NCBI RefSeq assembly: GCF_000247695.1
Contig: NW_004624734.1
Location: 9,383,078-9,447,077 of the forward strand
Direction: 5' to 3'
From: Heterocephalus glaber
Taxonomy: Eukaryota; Chordata; Mammalia; Rodentia; Bathyergidae
Length of the DNA: 64,000 bases
The position numbers and the translations under genes are program-made. Every line of letters starts with the position of its first letter. Position 1 is the first letter of the stretch. Positions 1-12,439 of this stretch are shown here, piece after piece. The notes under the pieces were generated by a model. The model searched no databases. It was not told where the DNA came from and saw nothing but the letters and a program-made list of their open reading frames with translations.

Positions 1-1596
1 GCCCTGCTGTAAGAATATTTAATATCACACCCCCCGACAGACTTCTCGACTCACCTCCCCCCAAAACTTTTCCTCTTGTAACTATGCTCTGTCTACATTC
101 TTGTTCATAAATTTTTGAGCAATAAAATTGAACTATTTAAACTTGGAGGTTCATATCACCCTCCTGCTCATATCATAAAGGAAATTGATTTTTGTTTTCA
201 AAGTCAATGATAATTAAAGGAACAATGGTTGCCAGGAAACCTGCAAACTGTACTGTGGGTGGAGGCCAGAACCAACATGAGCCTCCCCCCTGTCCCAGGA
301 AGCCCGGGCCTCCTCTGGGGCCCTGTGCTTCTAGGTAGAGAGCACACCCCACTCTACCTGTCGCACAACACGGAGGTGCCCTGGTTTCCCCTCCTCCAGC
401 CCAGCCTCTTGCTCAACCCCTTAGAGAATTGCAAATGAAGGACTCCATGTTGAAGGTACCCCTTCTCAGGGGACTCCAGGAGCTCAGTTGCTGAGAACCT
501 CCTAGGGGCAGCTGCAATGGAGGTGGTCTGCAGAGTCCACATCCGGGTCAGAGCCCAGCCTCCTTTCCAGGTGAGGCTTAGGAGCTGGTGACATCCTGAA
601 GCATCTACAGTGTCTATCAGTAGTTTTCAGTGTATTTTTTGTTTCTTTTTTGCATCAGGTTCTGTGATAGGTAGGACCCACTTCCATCAGTAGCAGGATA
701 ACAACATGTGGGGTGGGGGATGATCACAAACTCTGAAGGGACCAGTGGAGACCCCACCTCCACAGCCTGGGGCTCAGGTGGCCAATGGCAAAGGAGCCAC
801 CCGTGGACTGTCAGCAGAGGGAAACAAAAGTCAACCTGTAGTTTAGTGCCTCTCTCTTCTTCAGGAGCCCTGGCTTCCATCAGGAAAAGCCCCTAGGACC
901 CGCATGGGTTCTGGGAGTGCTCTGGGAAGGAGCAGAGACTCCTGGGATGGAGCGGGTACTCAGAATGGAGATAAAGACCCCGGAGCAAGAAGGAGGATCG
1001 CTGCTGGCACTGTTGCAGCCCCAGGGGAAGCCAGAGGCCAACTGGGCAGGTTCCAGCTCTGTCTCAGCCACTTAGTCTCTCCCTGTCCTTCCTCTCAGGA
1101 CGTAAAGCTAGAAATCATGGTCAGAAGAAAGTCCCCCTGGGTGTCAGGCACGCACTGGGACCTTTATACTTTCTCTCAACACCGTAGCGGGGCACTGTTG
1201 CACAAAAGTATGGGAGACCATTGTTTTGGGCTGGCTCCTGCACTAGGTCACCGTGGACCGGACCAAACCAAAATGGAGTCATTGGTGCTAAATGCCACAT
1301 CATTAGAATGCAACTTTAAGGAAGCAGAGAGATCCCAAAGCAGACCAGTTTTTCCTAAAAACAGGAGATTCCAGTCCACCTGAGGTAACATAATAAGGAA
1401 ATCCTCTCTGGTTTAATCCTACCCAAAAAGTAACCTGAAATAACCTGGTGTTAACCAGTCAGCTTTTCCTACTATTCTGTTTCCTTGTTCGCATCTTACA
1501 AAACCCACTATCCTGCCATAGCAAAGTGGAAGCGCTCGTTCAGTTTTGTAGAATGGTGCTGCCCCAATTCCTGACCTGGGAATAAAAGCCAATTAG

Positions 1597-1655
1597 AAGA
1601 GCTGACAGTGCAGCTCAGTGGCGAAGCACTTGCTTCACATGTGCAAGGCTTTGTT
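1597..1655 (+). repeat. Degenerate ID-type SINE
   Basis: The segment reads like a tRNA-derived ID body ('gtgcagctcagtggcgaagc' followed by 'acttgcttcacatgtgcaag') without a clear 3' A-tail. It is short and diverged. Confidence 0.5.
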
Positions 1656-1765
1656 GTCTTTTGACAGCATTATTATTGTTCCCGTTTACAGATGAGAATT
1701 AGAATATTCTTAGCCAAGGAAAAATAGCAAGAAATAGAGCCAACATTTGAACCCACTTTCTTTAA
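1655..1765 (-). repeat. MIR fragment
   Basis: The stretch shows the antisense MIR core: a 'cccgtttacagatgag' block, a weak 'agccaagg' block and 'tttgaaccca' further on. It is old and diverged. Confidence 0.5.
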
Positions 1766-3283
1766 ATATTTTTAAATGGCCCTTGTTCCTATACATTTGC
1801 TGAATAGTGCTGACCTGGGTGACCAATAGGATCTTGCAGTCACCACAGTAAATGACTTCTGAGGCCCAGTTATAAAGGATATTGTAGTTTCTAGCTGGTG
1901 CTCTGCCAGGTCATTGTATCTAGGGGAAGCCAGCTGCCATGTTGTGAGGATGTTCAAGCAGCCATAAGGTGACACCCATGATGTGACGTGAAGATCTGAG
2001 CCTACTGCTGCCACCAGCCAGCACTGATTTTCCATTCCTGTGAGGAGCCACCTGGGAGAGGACTCTCCAGCCCCAGCCAAGCCTTCAGGTGACCACAGCC
2101 CCTGTCCACATCCTAAGCAGAGCCTTAGGGAGCGCCAAGTTGGCAGTCGCAGCTATGCAGCTTCCAGACTCCTGACCCTCAGATATGGAGGGATAATGAG
2201 TATTGATGATTGTTTCAAGCTGTTATGCTTAGAGTTTCATGGAAATCTAGAACCCACACCACAGGGTCCACCCAGAGACACTGGTGTAGCCCCATTGCTG
2301 TAAGGATCAGGGTGATTCTGGAAAGATCTTTAAAACAAACAAGTTTCTCCTTGGAACTCAAGATTGACTCCCAAGAGACATTAGTCCTGGAGTGTATTGG
2401 TGAGCATTCTTCAATTACATAGGACAGAGACCTGACTCAAAGGAGCTTAAGCAAAAAAATGAAAGCTACGGAAATGTCACAGTGAAACTATGACATTCAT
2501 TTGTATAATTAGTGTGTGTTGATAATCATAATAATAAAAGAACCAGCAACAAACAGACAGAGAGAGAAGGAGGATTCATCCCACAATTAGACCGCAGGAA
2601 GGAGAGGTGTGGTGAGCCAGGGCAGAGTGGGATCTGGCTTTGCACAGTTCAGGACCGGAAGGCCAAGGCATGATGAGGATGGGCCCACAGGGGTCAGCTG
2701 GAGGGGAGCCCCAGCAGCCTCAAGTCTAGGTGGGAACCAGGGTGTCAGAAATGCACACATCTCCAGGACCTGGAGCAGCGGCGCCAACTCACCTGTGGGC
2801 TCAGCCTCCCACCTGCGTTTGAGATCCTGGCGCCTGTGCCCTCTGCCTTCCCTGTCCACCTGCTGCCCTACCCTCAGCTCTTCTTCATGCTCCTCCAGCT
2901 CATGGTCCCCAGGCTCCCACCCCACCTCCAGCCACCTTCAGTCACCCCTGACCACATCTGCCCTGTCCTAAGCCCTCAGCCCTCTGCCTGCTGCTCTCAG
3001 CCTTCCGCCCCAGCTTTCTGCCCACACAATCTATGGGAACAGAGATCAGATGGCCACAGCCTCCCTCCAGCCTCCTTTCCGGCCTAACATCCCAGGGCCA
3101 CCATGGGCTTCTTCACCTGTCTGCTCCACCCCAGAGCCAGTCCAGCCCCAACCTGAGCGTCTGGCTCTGTACAGGAACTGGGCAGGGGTAGAGTTTAGCC
3201 TATCATTTCCAGTCCTTCTCCTCCTCCCCGTCCTCCCTCCCCTCCCTCTCCTCCTTTTATTTCTTCTTCTGATTCTCCTTCTT

Positions 3284-3441
3284 TGTGGTACTTGGGGTTG
3301 AATCCAGGGCCTTCACACTTTTTTTTTTTTTGAGACAGGGTCTTGCTAAGTTACCCAGGCTGAACTGTATCTTGCAATCCTCCTGCCTCAGCCATCCAGA
3401 CCATTGGGATTATAAGAGTATGCCTCCACCCCTTGCTGGTT
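3284..3441 (-). repeat. B1-ID dimeric SINE
   Basis: Read on the plus strand it starts with an antisense ID end ('ggtacttggggttgaatcca'), then a T-run and the antisense B1 body ('gagacagggtcttgctaagt', 'cctcctgcctcagcc', 'tgggattata'). In the sense direction this is B1 then ID, a dimeric SINE layout known from several non-murid rodent families. A long CT tract lies directly upstream. Confidence 0.85.
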
Positions 3442-3994
3442 TATTTCTTCTTAACAACAAAAAAAGATCTGACACAAATGGTAAAATGTGAACATGAGTT
3501 CTTCCTCTATTTGGGAACTATTTCATGATTTCAAAATGCATTTTCTCAATGGAGGATGGGGGGCAACCCTATGGAGCAGGTATCGATTGCTGTTCTTGTT
3601 ACTAGGATTCTACGGGGCTGGAGACTCCTTCTAGAGATTCTTTCCAGGTTCTTGTTGCTCTGAACAAAGAGTTGGACATAATGTGCAAAAGGTTTTATAT
3701 TTATTAAAGCTAGGGAAAGAAGTACACCACTCTGAGAGAGTGGAGGAGAGAGTGGGCCACTGAAAAAGAGAGATCACAGTGGCCACGAAGTTTATTCCTG
3801 CTGTCTTTTTTATTTCTGATTTCTCAGGCTGATGTCAGATCTAGGCCATCCTATTGAAAACCTGCTAGACCTCGCGCCACAAGAATTGCAGATAGTACTT
3901 CCTGGTTGGTCCCAGATGCAGGGCTTGGGCCCAAGTGCCCTGGATCTCTGTGATTGACAGGTCACACCCACTTGTCCAGATGGCTATCCATGCC

Positions 3995-4110
3995 CTAATC
4001 TCCTGCCTCATTCTCACTTTGCAGACAGGAAACTGAGGTATAGAGAGGCAAAAACTAGTTGACCAGGGCACAGAGCTGATATGAGGTGGAGCCAGGATTC
4101 AAACTCAGGC
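3995..4110 (-). repeat. MIR fragment
   Basis: Antisense MIR core: 'gcagacaggaaactgaggta', 'tagagaggcaaaaac', then 'ggattcaaactcagg'. Confidence 0.65.
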
Positions 4111-4224
4111 AAGCCAGGACCTCTGCAAACCCTGCAGGGCACACAGTCAGCTTCAGGAGGCAGACTCCCTTCTAGTCCTAGGGAAGGGCAGGTGGCTGTG
4201 TGGGAGTGACATGTCTGTAATTTC

Positions 4225-4323
4225 CAGGTACGGGCCAGCCTCTTTTCCTACATTCCTGGGTCTTTGCAACAATCCCAGGAAGTGTTATTGGCCACATTTT
4301 TACACATTTAGAAAGTGAAGCTT
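4225..4323 (-). repeat. MIR fragment, part 1 (split by a SINE)
   Basis: This is the antisense MIR block with 'cacatttttacacatttaga' at its end. It resumes at about 4,566 with 'gaaacatgaggaagttatgt' and 'gacttgcccaa'. The B1-ID element between the two parts therefore landed in an existing MIR. Confidence 0.6.
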
Positions 4324-4488
4324 GGAGCCAGGAGCAGTGGTACATGCCTGTCATCACAGTGCATTGGAAGGCTGGCTGAGGCAGGAAGTCACAAGTTCAA
4401 GTCCTTCTGGGCAACTTGGGGAGACGGCATCTCAAAGCTCATACTAGAAATGTAGCTCAGTGGGAAGGTCCTGAGTTCAATCCCAAAT
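4324..4488 (+). repeat. B1-ID dimeric SINE
   Basis: A sense B1 half ('ccaggagcagtggtacatgc', 'ggctgaggcagg') is followed by an ID half ('atgtagctcagtgggaagg', 'cctgagttcaatccc'). The A-tail has grown into the GAAA microsatellite that follows. Near-duplicate flanks 'agaaagtgaa' (before) and 'agaaaatgaa' (after) are a plausible target-site duplication. Confidence 0.85.
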
Positions 4489-4523
<35 letters not shown>

Positions 4524-4565
4524 AAAGAAAAGAAAAGAAAAGAAAAGAAAAGAAAAGAAGAAAAT
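4489..4565 (+). repeat. (GAAA)n / (GAAAA)n microsatellite
   Basis: About nine GAAA units are followed by about eight GAAAA units. It is the expanded tail of the SINE just upstream. Confidence 0.95.
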
Positions 4566-4672
4566 GAAACATGAGGAAGTTATGTGACTTGCCCAATATC
4601 ACTCATCTGTGAGGGACAAAGCATGATCCAAACTCCATGTCTGTTGGACTCCAACCTCTTTCTGTCTGGCAC
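4566..4672 (-). repeat. MIR fragment, part 2
   Basis: This continues the antisense MIR interrupted at 4,323: 'gtgacttgcccaatatcac' corresponds to the MIR core block that reads 'cttgcccaaggtcac'. Confidence 0.6.
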
Positions 4673-5194
4673 ACTGAGTCCCGACAGGCTCAGCAGAGGG
4701 TCTTGGGCCTAAGACCAGGTCTCTCGTCCCCAGGAGGGGAGTGAGGTAAGGACTTCATTAGCTTGCTTTGGGGTTTCCTCTCCCCAGCTGTAGAATCAGT
4801 CCCAGCCTGGCTCAGCTCTAGATCAAGGCAGGACACCCCTGTTCCAGCCCCACTCTGTGTCACATTCAGAAGAACTTGGGAGAGCAGGGAATCCTGCTGC
4901 ATGCCTCTCCCTGCGGGTGCCAGTGGCGCTGGATGATGGGATGGGGCACTGTTCCCTCCCTGGAGATGACTTTTCCTGCTTCCCTGCTCAGCTAATCAAG
5001 CACCCACTGTCTGTCCATCTTGATTAAATCACCAAAGCAGCTGCCCCAGGCAGCAGGGAGTCAGGCTTGAACCTACTTAAGAGAGGAAGTGGCTGACTCC
5101 AGGAGGAGGAAGGCTATGGGGAAGAAGGAGCAGAGAGCAATCCATGGCCTACAGACATTTATCCCTGGGAACCCCATGGGACAAGTTCAACCTT

Positions 5195-5320
5195 TCAATA
5201 AACATTTAGTGAGCACTTGCTGTATACACACACCTATTTTCAGCATGGCAATAAACAGGATCAGTGAGGCTCCATCCTATCTGCATGGGGACATCCTCAA
5301 CAAAGAAATAGAAAGCATTT
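5195..5320 (-). repeat. L2 3' end fragment
   Basis: 'caataaacatttagtgagca' followed by 'cttgctgtatac' is the reverse-oriented L2 tail. It is short and diverged. Confidence 0.5.
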
Positions 5321-6318
5321 TGTTAGGCAGTGAAACTTTCTGTCTCATTCACTTTCCTGTTAGAGCTGCGTGGAGTTTTGAAGCCGGCTCTCCTGCCTGC
5401 ATCTGACATTTCCCCTGCAGGCAAAAGCCCCTCCCCTCCCTTGCTCCTTCAGCTGCACATGCTTTATGATGGCCTGTCACCTCTTCAGCTCACTGTGGAC
5501 CAGCTCTCAAATGTTTGATACAATTATTTTACAGTCAGGGAAACTGAGGCAGTGGGAGAATGAGCCAGAGTTGGAGTGGAAGTGTCCAGACCCCGGATCC
5601 CACAGTCTCCCCTCTGCCTTGGGTGCCTCCCTGCTGGGGGATGCTAGGCCAGCAGCCAGGGTAAAGCTTATGTCCGGCTGACCCACCTGGAGCCATGCAG
5701 GGCCTGTGGCTCACACATTGTGGCCACACAAGCCAGGTGCACGGGAAGTGTCCTCTTGACTGCTCACAGCAGGGACCTGGGCTTGAGGGATGGTGGAGGT
5801 CAGGGGTGAGGGCTCTGGCACTGCACAGCTGGTCAGCCTTGGGTGGGAACAGATACTTTTGGTCCTCAGGAGTCTGCAGGTCAAATGCCCTCCTCTGGCA
5901 TCACAGGTCTTCGGGCTGCCACGCATCCTCTTTCCTGTGAAAATCCTCCAGTGCAAAGCAGACCAAAGAGGACCCGTGCTGTTTGCAGAAGGTGTCTCCC
6001 ACCCAACCCATGGTGCTTCTGAAGAACCGGGGCCTCTGTGGAGCAGCTCCAGGACCCCTGGTCTCATCTAACTTCTTTACACAGCGGGAAAATGAGGCCA
6101 CATGGCAATTTAGGGATAGAGCGTTTAAGGAGCTCACATGAGGTTGGCCAAGTGGGAAAGAACGGAAGTGGTCACCCTTTGGCCCACTGCCTTGATTCCA
6201 TGCACAGGGAGGGGCAGAGTCCTCCACTCATGACAAGAGCCACCAGGGCTGGGGATGTGCTGTGGTTCCAGGACCAGCTCTGCAGTCAGCTCCTGTGGGG
6301 CTTGGTCTGTGTACCGGT

Positions 6319-6680
6319 CAGGATGAACTGGGTTATGTTGCAGTAACAAACAAGATCCCCCTCATCTCAGTGACTCAAAACAACAAAAGTTTATTTCTCA
6401 CTCATAAAAAAAAACTCCATTGCCAGTCCAAAGTCCTGTCCTCTACGAGAGGGCTCAACAATCAAGCTACTTCCATTTTCTGGCACATTCCTCTCCTCAC
6501 TCTGCTTCAGGTCAGGCAAAGGGAGAAGGGAGCCTTGCACCCTGGCTCCTAACCACTTTCATCCAGAGAGAAAATCCTACTTCTGCTCACATTTCATTGG
6601 CCAAAGAAAGTCCCATGGCCACCTTTAAGTCCAGGTGTGGTTTGGGGGCTTGTATCATCAGAGGATAACAATGTATGTCT
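6319..6680. repeat. Old interspersed repeat, family unassigned
   Basis: The segment has the look of a dispersed mammalian repeat: 'gttgcagtaacaaacaag', 'tcagtgactcaaaacaacaa', 'gtttatttctcactcat', and 'cacatttcattggcc' further on. I recognise similar text from other mammalian genomes but cannot name the family with confidence. Confidence 0.4.
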
Positions 6681-6999
6681 AGAAGTTGTTGATGAGCACT
6701 AGAAACATCAGCCACAGTTCCCAAATCTCCAGAGTGGCAAATAACACCTACTGTTGTTCCTTCACTCATTCATTCACCTGAACATTCAGCCTGTTAGTCC
6801 TGATTGTGCAAGGTGCTGGGGAAGCAGCCTTGCAGGATGGGAACTCGGGTCTCCTGAGTTCCTAGCAGGGCTTTGCTAGCTTCCTCTTCACACTCTCTAC
6901 CAGCTGGACTCAGATTTGGGTCTTAGTTTGCAATCTCCTTAAAGAAGAGCCTGAGACAAGGATTAGGATCCAAGCAGTTTACTTGGAAGGTCATCCCCA

Positions 7000-9060
7000 G
7001 ACGCTACCGAGAGGCAACAAGGGGAGGGAGACAGGGAAGGAGGGCACTGAAGTGTGCATTACTGAGTTGGTCACCGACATGGGCAGCTGGGGCTTGATTC
7101 TATCTGTGACCCCTCAAGGAACCGTGTGAAATGCACCTCAGAATTGTGCTGAACACCATAGATGCTGGGTCACATACTCACTGGCCAGTGTCTCCCCCGC
7201 CCTCCCCAACTGAGAATTGTCTCTGCTAACACAAATTTCTGCCCTTCACTGGAGAAAGTTCTGAAGCAGAGAGGCTGAGAGATGCAGTAGACCTGGGAGT
7301 CAGGAAGCCATCAGCAAGAGTAAGACTGTCGGCCAAGGCTGCAGAGGTGTTGGTGCATGTGGCGGTGGTGGGCTGATGAGGGCATTCGGAGGTGCAGAAC
7401 GTCTGTGTTATCTACCAGAGATGAGGGAGAAGCTGTGCCTGTCACCAGCCATATGGAAACCAACACAAACCGCCTGCACTGGCCAAACAGCGGAGGCGAG
7501 TGCGTCTCAGGGCAGCTGCCGGGCTATTTTCTTCCAGCCTCCTTTCCTGATTTGGAAGGAGGTACCTCCTCCGCATGCAAACAATGAGGGAAAACAGGAC
7601 TACGTCTGTGCCAGATATCCAGGTGTGGGAACAGGATGGCAGGCAGCCACAGGTTCCCCGGGGGGAGGCTGCTTGCTGGCTCTAGCACAGCCTGCTCAGA
7701 AGTCAGGAAATGGAAATGGGACAGACGAGGACTGGTCTTCTGATCCACGTGCCCAGGAGGTGGAAGACCCCACCCCTGTCTCTGGAGCCTGCAGCCCCTC
7801 TGAGGACCCCTTCCATCTGGACCATGGGAACAGAGACTGCTGGCTCAAGTCTTGATTCCCTGAGAACTGCATCCCCAAGACAATGTGGAGACATGATACT
7901 GTGTGTGAAGCGCCCGGCTGGGAGCAGAGCGACAGTAGTTTTCACACGCTCTTGGCCCTGCCACAGCTGGGCTCCATGCCCCACTCCACAAATGAGGCCC
8001 CTGAAATTGGAGAGTAATGGACATTCCCTGGGTCTTGTCCCCAAAGCACCAGACCTTAGGCTCGAACCAACCTCTCCGAGTCCCAGTCCAGAGGAACAAA
8101 CTCAAAGGCAGTGGTGTGGGTGGGGACACCCCCAGGAAGACCTCGGCATTGACACTATACCCTGTGAGCTGGTGAGGAAGCAGGGAAGAGGCAAGTCGGT
8201 GGGGTGACACACAATCCAGCCATCCTCCTAGGAAAGGGGAGAAGACTCGTACCACAGAAGGAATCAAGGAGTGAAGGTCAAGGACAAAAGACACAAGGAT
8301 TTGCAGGCTGTGGACTCTAATCTAAATTCTACCCATCTTTGGGCTGGTCTGGGTTTTCCCCTCAAAGTGATTCCTAGGGCTCGTTTAGAGACAATGATCT
8401 TATGGCCAGTGAGTTCCACAGGTCAAGGAGGGCTGCGGAATCAGCCAAGACCCCTTCAAGGAGTGGGTCCTGGGGTTGCATAGATGGAGGAGGGGAAAGC
8501 ATCCTTATCCTGATGGCTTGGGTAAAATTATAATGACTGGAACAGCTCGCCTCGATTTCTGCTCTGAGGACCTCTGCTTCTTCCTTAAGCATCCATTGCT
8601 GCTGGCTGAGAAATGGCTCCCGTGGTACCTCTCCCGCTCTAGTCCCAGTGACATTCTCCTCTTGCTCAGGGACTGACATCATGTGACCGTGTATGGGGCA
8701 GCACCTACTGGGGTGGTGGGAGGAGGCAGAAGGGTAAAAGACTGACAGGTTCACCCCAGTGTTTCTCAGAGCCTCCCTCCTGTCCTGGAGTCATTGGATG
8801 GGACAGGGTCACAGGAAGAAGACCCCATATACTTCCATTCTGAGCACTCACCAATTAGGCTTGTGACCTGGGGTGAGTTCTTGGGCCTGGGCCTGTGAGC
8901 CTCTGCTTATTTTCATGGAGGCTTTAAATACTGGGCACAGAGAGGTGAAAGAAGGACACTAGAATCACTCTGGGAGAGGAAGAGGTGATCGGGTAGCCTG
9001 GGAGGGAGTCTGAATTCTCAGATCTGGTTACACTAGGATCACTCAGCTATCAGACAAGAT
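7000..9060. other. Unannotated intergenic stretch
   Basis: There is no convincing gene, SINE or LINE here. Several open frames of 110-165 codons overlap on both strands, which is usual for GC-rich noncoding DNA. None has a motif or conserved exon boundary I recognise. Confidence 0.5.
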
Positions 9061-9079
9061 GGACATTTTTCAGTGGGCA

Positions 9080-9240
9080 AAATCCTTATCCTTTCTCTAG
9101 TTTAGTTTTCTCATCCTGTACGGGGATAATAATAGTGTGTCCCTCAAAGGACTGCTGTGCTTAGAATCATGCCTGGCACCCAATAAATTCTCCGTAAGTG
9201 CTAGTTCTTTCCTTAGCTGTTGTTATGATTATTACTATAA
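9080..9240 (+). repeat. MIR fragment
   Basis: Sense MIR: 'gttttctcatcctgtacggg', 'gataataatagtgtg', then 'atgcctggcacccaataaat'. The order matches the MIR 3' half. Confidence 0.75.
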
Positions 9241-9837
9241 ATGTACGCATTCAAGTACAGAACCTTGTAGGAGCTCAGTTAGTATTAAATGATTGAAATA
9301 CATACAAGTGAATAAAAGGTTGGAAGTGGATGACATCAAAGGTGGAAATAACACCTGGTTTGCATCTGATTTGGTCTGGTTATTATGATCTGGTGTCCAT
9401 GGAAACTACTGAATATTGATACTTGAAATAGTTTTTCTCTGAGCTGAGTGTACTGAGGTAGACCTGGGGCCTCTGCATTTTGCCACCCACTGCATTCTAC
9501 GCCCACCTTGATCCCTTCTCTCCATAAGAGGTTGAATCAGTCAAGGGCATGGTCACTGAGTGAGGGACATTCAGAAACTAAGTGTCTGGATGGTCGTGAG
9601 AATGCAGCAAGTACTCATCCATATTTGGTGAATGAATTAATGAATTAGTGAATGAATATTGCCTGATCATCTCAGGAAAAGGCAGGACTGAGCCTGCAGA
9701 TAAAGGACCTTAGAGTCTTCCTCTGGGAGGGATGGGAGGCAGACAATTACCGCTTCTTGCATCGGGTTCTTGCATCAAGTTAAGGCAACTTAAGGCAATG
9801 CCTGTGAGATCAAGTGCATCCTGTTCAAGTGGAATTC

Positions 9838-9990
9838 CAAAGTGGTGAAGAGCTTGGGCTTTGGGGTCAATCAAATCTAGAAGGAAATACTGGCTCAGCC
9901 TCTCCCTAACTTTGTAAACTTAGACAAACTATTTAATTTCTCCAGGCCTCAACTTCACATCTACAAATGGCTCTATTGATATTTGCTTCT
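9838..9990 (+). repeat. MIR fragment
   Basis: Sense MIR 5' half: 'agtggtgaagagcttgggct', 'ttggggtcaatc', 'tactggctcagcctc', then a degraded 'caggcctcaacttcacatct'. Confidence 0.75.
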
Positions 9991-10319
9991 CCGGAGCATT
10001 GGAGCTCAAATGGCCCAGTTGCTTACATGTCCATTTGCTCTGGGGAAGGGAGACGCATCATAGTAGCTCTCTTCTTCTAAGGGATTCAGAATCACTGATG
10101 TGATGTCATGAAAGAGTTCTTTGTAAACTGTAGAGTGCCGTGCACATATGAGGGCTCCTCCAATGGCTTGTGTAGTGGAGAGAACCTGCCCCAGAAGTCC
10201 TGCTGGGACAAGCTTCCCAAAGAAGAGAGATGGGACTGAGAAGCAAAGGACCCCAGGAAGCTGGTGGGGACCTTCATCCACAAGGCTTTGTTCTGGGGAG
10301 TCATACTATCCGGAATCGA

Positions 10320-10500
10320 GGTCTGTCTGTCTCCCTGCCTCGTGACCCTGGGTAAGCTACTTAATGTGATGAGGCCTCCATGTTCCTGTTGGGTGGTGAG
10401 GGGTCATGGTAAGCACTTTTCGGGTTGCTGTGGAGGTTAGAGAGGTTACAGTCTGAAAGTGCTGGGCCCAGAACCTGGGGTGCAGTAAACTTGGCCACTC
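10320..10500 (+). repeat. MIR fragment
   Basis: 'cgtgaccctgggtaagctac' and 'ttaatgtgatgaggcct' follow the MIR core. The 3' part, 'agtgctgggcccagaacctg', is weak. Confidence 0.5.
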
Positions 10501-10915
10501 CCATGTCTCCCATTCTCACACCCCTGGCCATTCTAAGCATGAAGGCCTCCTGCCTCACCTTTAGTTTGCGTAGTATAAGAAGAAAGTAGAGTAGAGGGAG
10601 AACAAGAGGCAGAGGTGGGCTTGATGTAGCTGTAGGTGGTAAGTCATTATCATATGAGGCCGAGACCACTGTTATCCACATTTCATGTGTGGGGTCCCTG
10701 AGCCCCAGCTGGCACCAGGATGCACACCGAGCTCTGTCTGTGTGCAAAGCCTGTGCTTTTCAGCTCTTCCAGGATCCTGCTCCTGCTCTGACTCTAAACA
10801 TTGTGTGGGTTTTTGAAGCTGCAGGAGAACAGGGACAGAAACCAGCCTGGTACCCACTCCCCTGCCCATCCTGATTCCTACCCATCCTCAACTTCTCTGC
10901 CTTCTACTGTGATTC

Positions 10916-11009
10916 TGGTTTTTGTTTTGTTTTTTTGGTACTGGGGATCGAACTCAGGTCTTTGTGCTTGTGAGGCAGGTGGTGAAACCACTGAGCTAAA
11001 TCCCAGCCC
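10916..11009 (-). repeat. ID-type SINE with perfect target-site duplication
   Basis: A T-run (the antisense tail) precedes 'ggtactggggatcgaactca' and the antisense A box 'ccactgagctaaatccc'. Identical 13-base direct repeats, tctactgtgattc, lie at 10,903-10,915 and 11,010-11,022. They mark the insertion exactly and suggest it is fairly young. Confidence 0.95.
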
Positions 11010-11579
11010 TCTACTGTGATTCCTTGTCCCAGGGCACTTTCATGGGCCAGTGGCCTTGGAAGCCTCTCCAGGACATCACCAGGTGGGCCTGTGTCTTTCT
11101 CTGGCCCAGAGGAGAACACCATTAGGTAATTGCATTTGTTCCTTATCTCACCCTCCCACTTTATTACTTCCCCAGAGAGATGCTATAACCACAGCCTCTC
11201 TGAAAATTAAACCAGTCTTCTGGCTGCATGTGCAGGCGGAAGGACCACCACCAGGGGAGAGGTGTGGAGTGGAGGGGGGATTACATCTTCAGCTGGCAGG
11301 CACACCCTGTCCCTCAGCTTGGGGTGTGCTGTCAGCCCTGGGTGTCTCCAAAGAGCACAGCCAGTGCCTTGCAGAAAAAGCTGGATCCAGGGGAGGAAGC
11401 AGGGATCTTGCCGTGGGCTCTGTCCTGGGCTTTCCGCATGACCTCAGGACTAACCCATAGGCTCTGTGAGTCCCAGGTTCTTTATAGGTTAGATGGGTCA
11501 ATAACTCTCCCCGTGATGATCAAACTGGCTGGAGACTGGGAGACATCTAAATGTCATCTCTGTTTTATTATGGAGGCCT

Positions 11580-12205
11580 CTTTTTTAAAAAATAGCTTTA
11601 ATAACATACACGTGTACATATTCAAATTGTACAATTTGGTAAGTTTTGATGTGTGTATACCTGTGTGAAGCCATTACCATAATCACAATAGTGATCATAT
11701 CCATTGTCTCCCAAAACATCTTCCTGACCCTTTGTCATTTCTTCCTCCCACTACAGTCCTCCCTACCCTCGTCCCCAGGCACCACAAATCTGTTTTCAGT
11801 TATTAGAGATTCATTTGCATGTCCCAAATGTAAATGGATTTTTACATGGTGTACTGTTTTTGTCTGGCTTCTATTTTGAGATTTATCCATGTTGTTGTAT
11901 ATATTAATAGTTCATTTATTTTATCGCTAAGTAATATGCCATTAGATGGATATAATACAACTTGTTTGTTCATTTATCTATTGGTAGATATTTAGGTTGT
12001 TTCATTTGGGGGATATGACATAGTTTCTGTGAATATTCATGTATGTATTCAAGTGCTTTCATTTCTCTTGGGTAAATACCTAGGAGTGGAATGGCTAGGT
12101 ATGGCAGGTATATGTTTCATTTTTAAGGATACTGAAATTGTTTTCCAAAGTCACCATTCCATTTTACATCCCTATCAGCAGGGTAGAAGAGTTAATGTTC
12201 ATTGA
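11580..12205 (-). repeat. L1 (old, L1M-type) 3' end
   Basis: The stretch reads as an antisense ancient L1 3' region: 'gtacaatttggtaag', 'tttgtctggcttctat', 'atccatgttgttgtatat', 'taggttgtttcat', 'ctcttgggtaaatacctagg', 'ttttccaaagtcaccattcc'. No protein-coding capacity remains. A B1-ID SINE interrupts or ends it at 12,206. Confidence 0.8.
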
Positions 12206-12385
12206 TTTTTTTTCCATACTGGGGAATTGAACATAGGTGTGCTCTACCACTGAGCTATATCCCCAGCCTTTTTACTTTGAGAAAGGTTCTTGCTAAGCTG
12301 CCCGAGCTGATCTTAAAGTTTCAATCCTTCTTCCGCAGCCTCCCACATAGCTGGGAGCACAGATGTGCACCACCATGCCCAGCAA
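12206..12385 (-). repeat. B1-ID dimeric SINE
   Basis: The antisense ID half ('tactggggaattgaacatag', 'ccactgagctatatcccc') is followed by the antisense B1 half ('ttgctaagctgcccgagctg', 'gcaccaccatgcccagc'). It sits at the edge of the L1 remnant. Confidence 0.85.
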
Positions 12386-12439
12386 AGATCCTGCCTGCCT
12401 GGAAAGCCAACTCAGCAGCAGGCTCAGTGCCCTCCCTAG

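Larger units (their letters stand above)
1..3200. other. Intergenic stretch, no supported gene
   Basis: No open frame here has a recognisable domain or a consistent exon structure. An AATAAA lies near position 120, downstream of a CT-rich stretch, but no coding sequence leads into it. A degraded ID-like SINE lies near 1,597-1,655 and a MIR-like segment near 1,655-1,765. The 2,810-3,280 part is strongly pyrimidine-rich (CTCC and TTCTT runs). In human the nearest upstream gene is GOLGA5, far away, so a gene desert here is expected. Confidence 0.6.

Noticed and set aside
115..130. AATAAA near the left edge as the 3' end of an upstream gene
   Set aside because: No coding sequence or splice structure leads to it inside the window. 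In human the next gene upstream is tens of kilobases away.
6950..7200. Similarity between 6,950-7,200 and 18,920-19,200 as a shared repeat
   Set aside because: A few words agree ('gtttacttggaaggtc' and 'ggtttatcaggactccc' style), but the alignment is too weak to support a common element.
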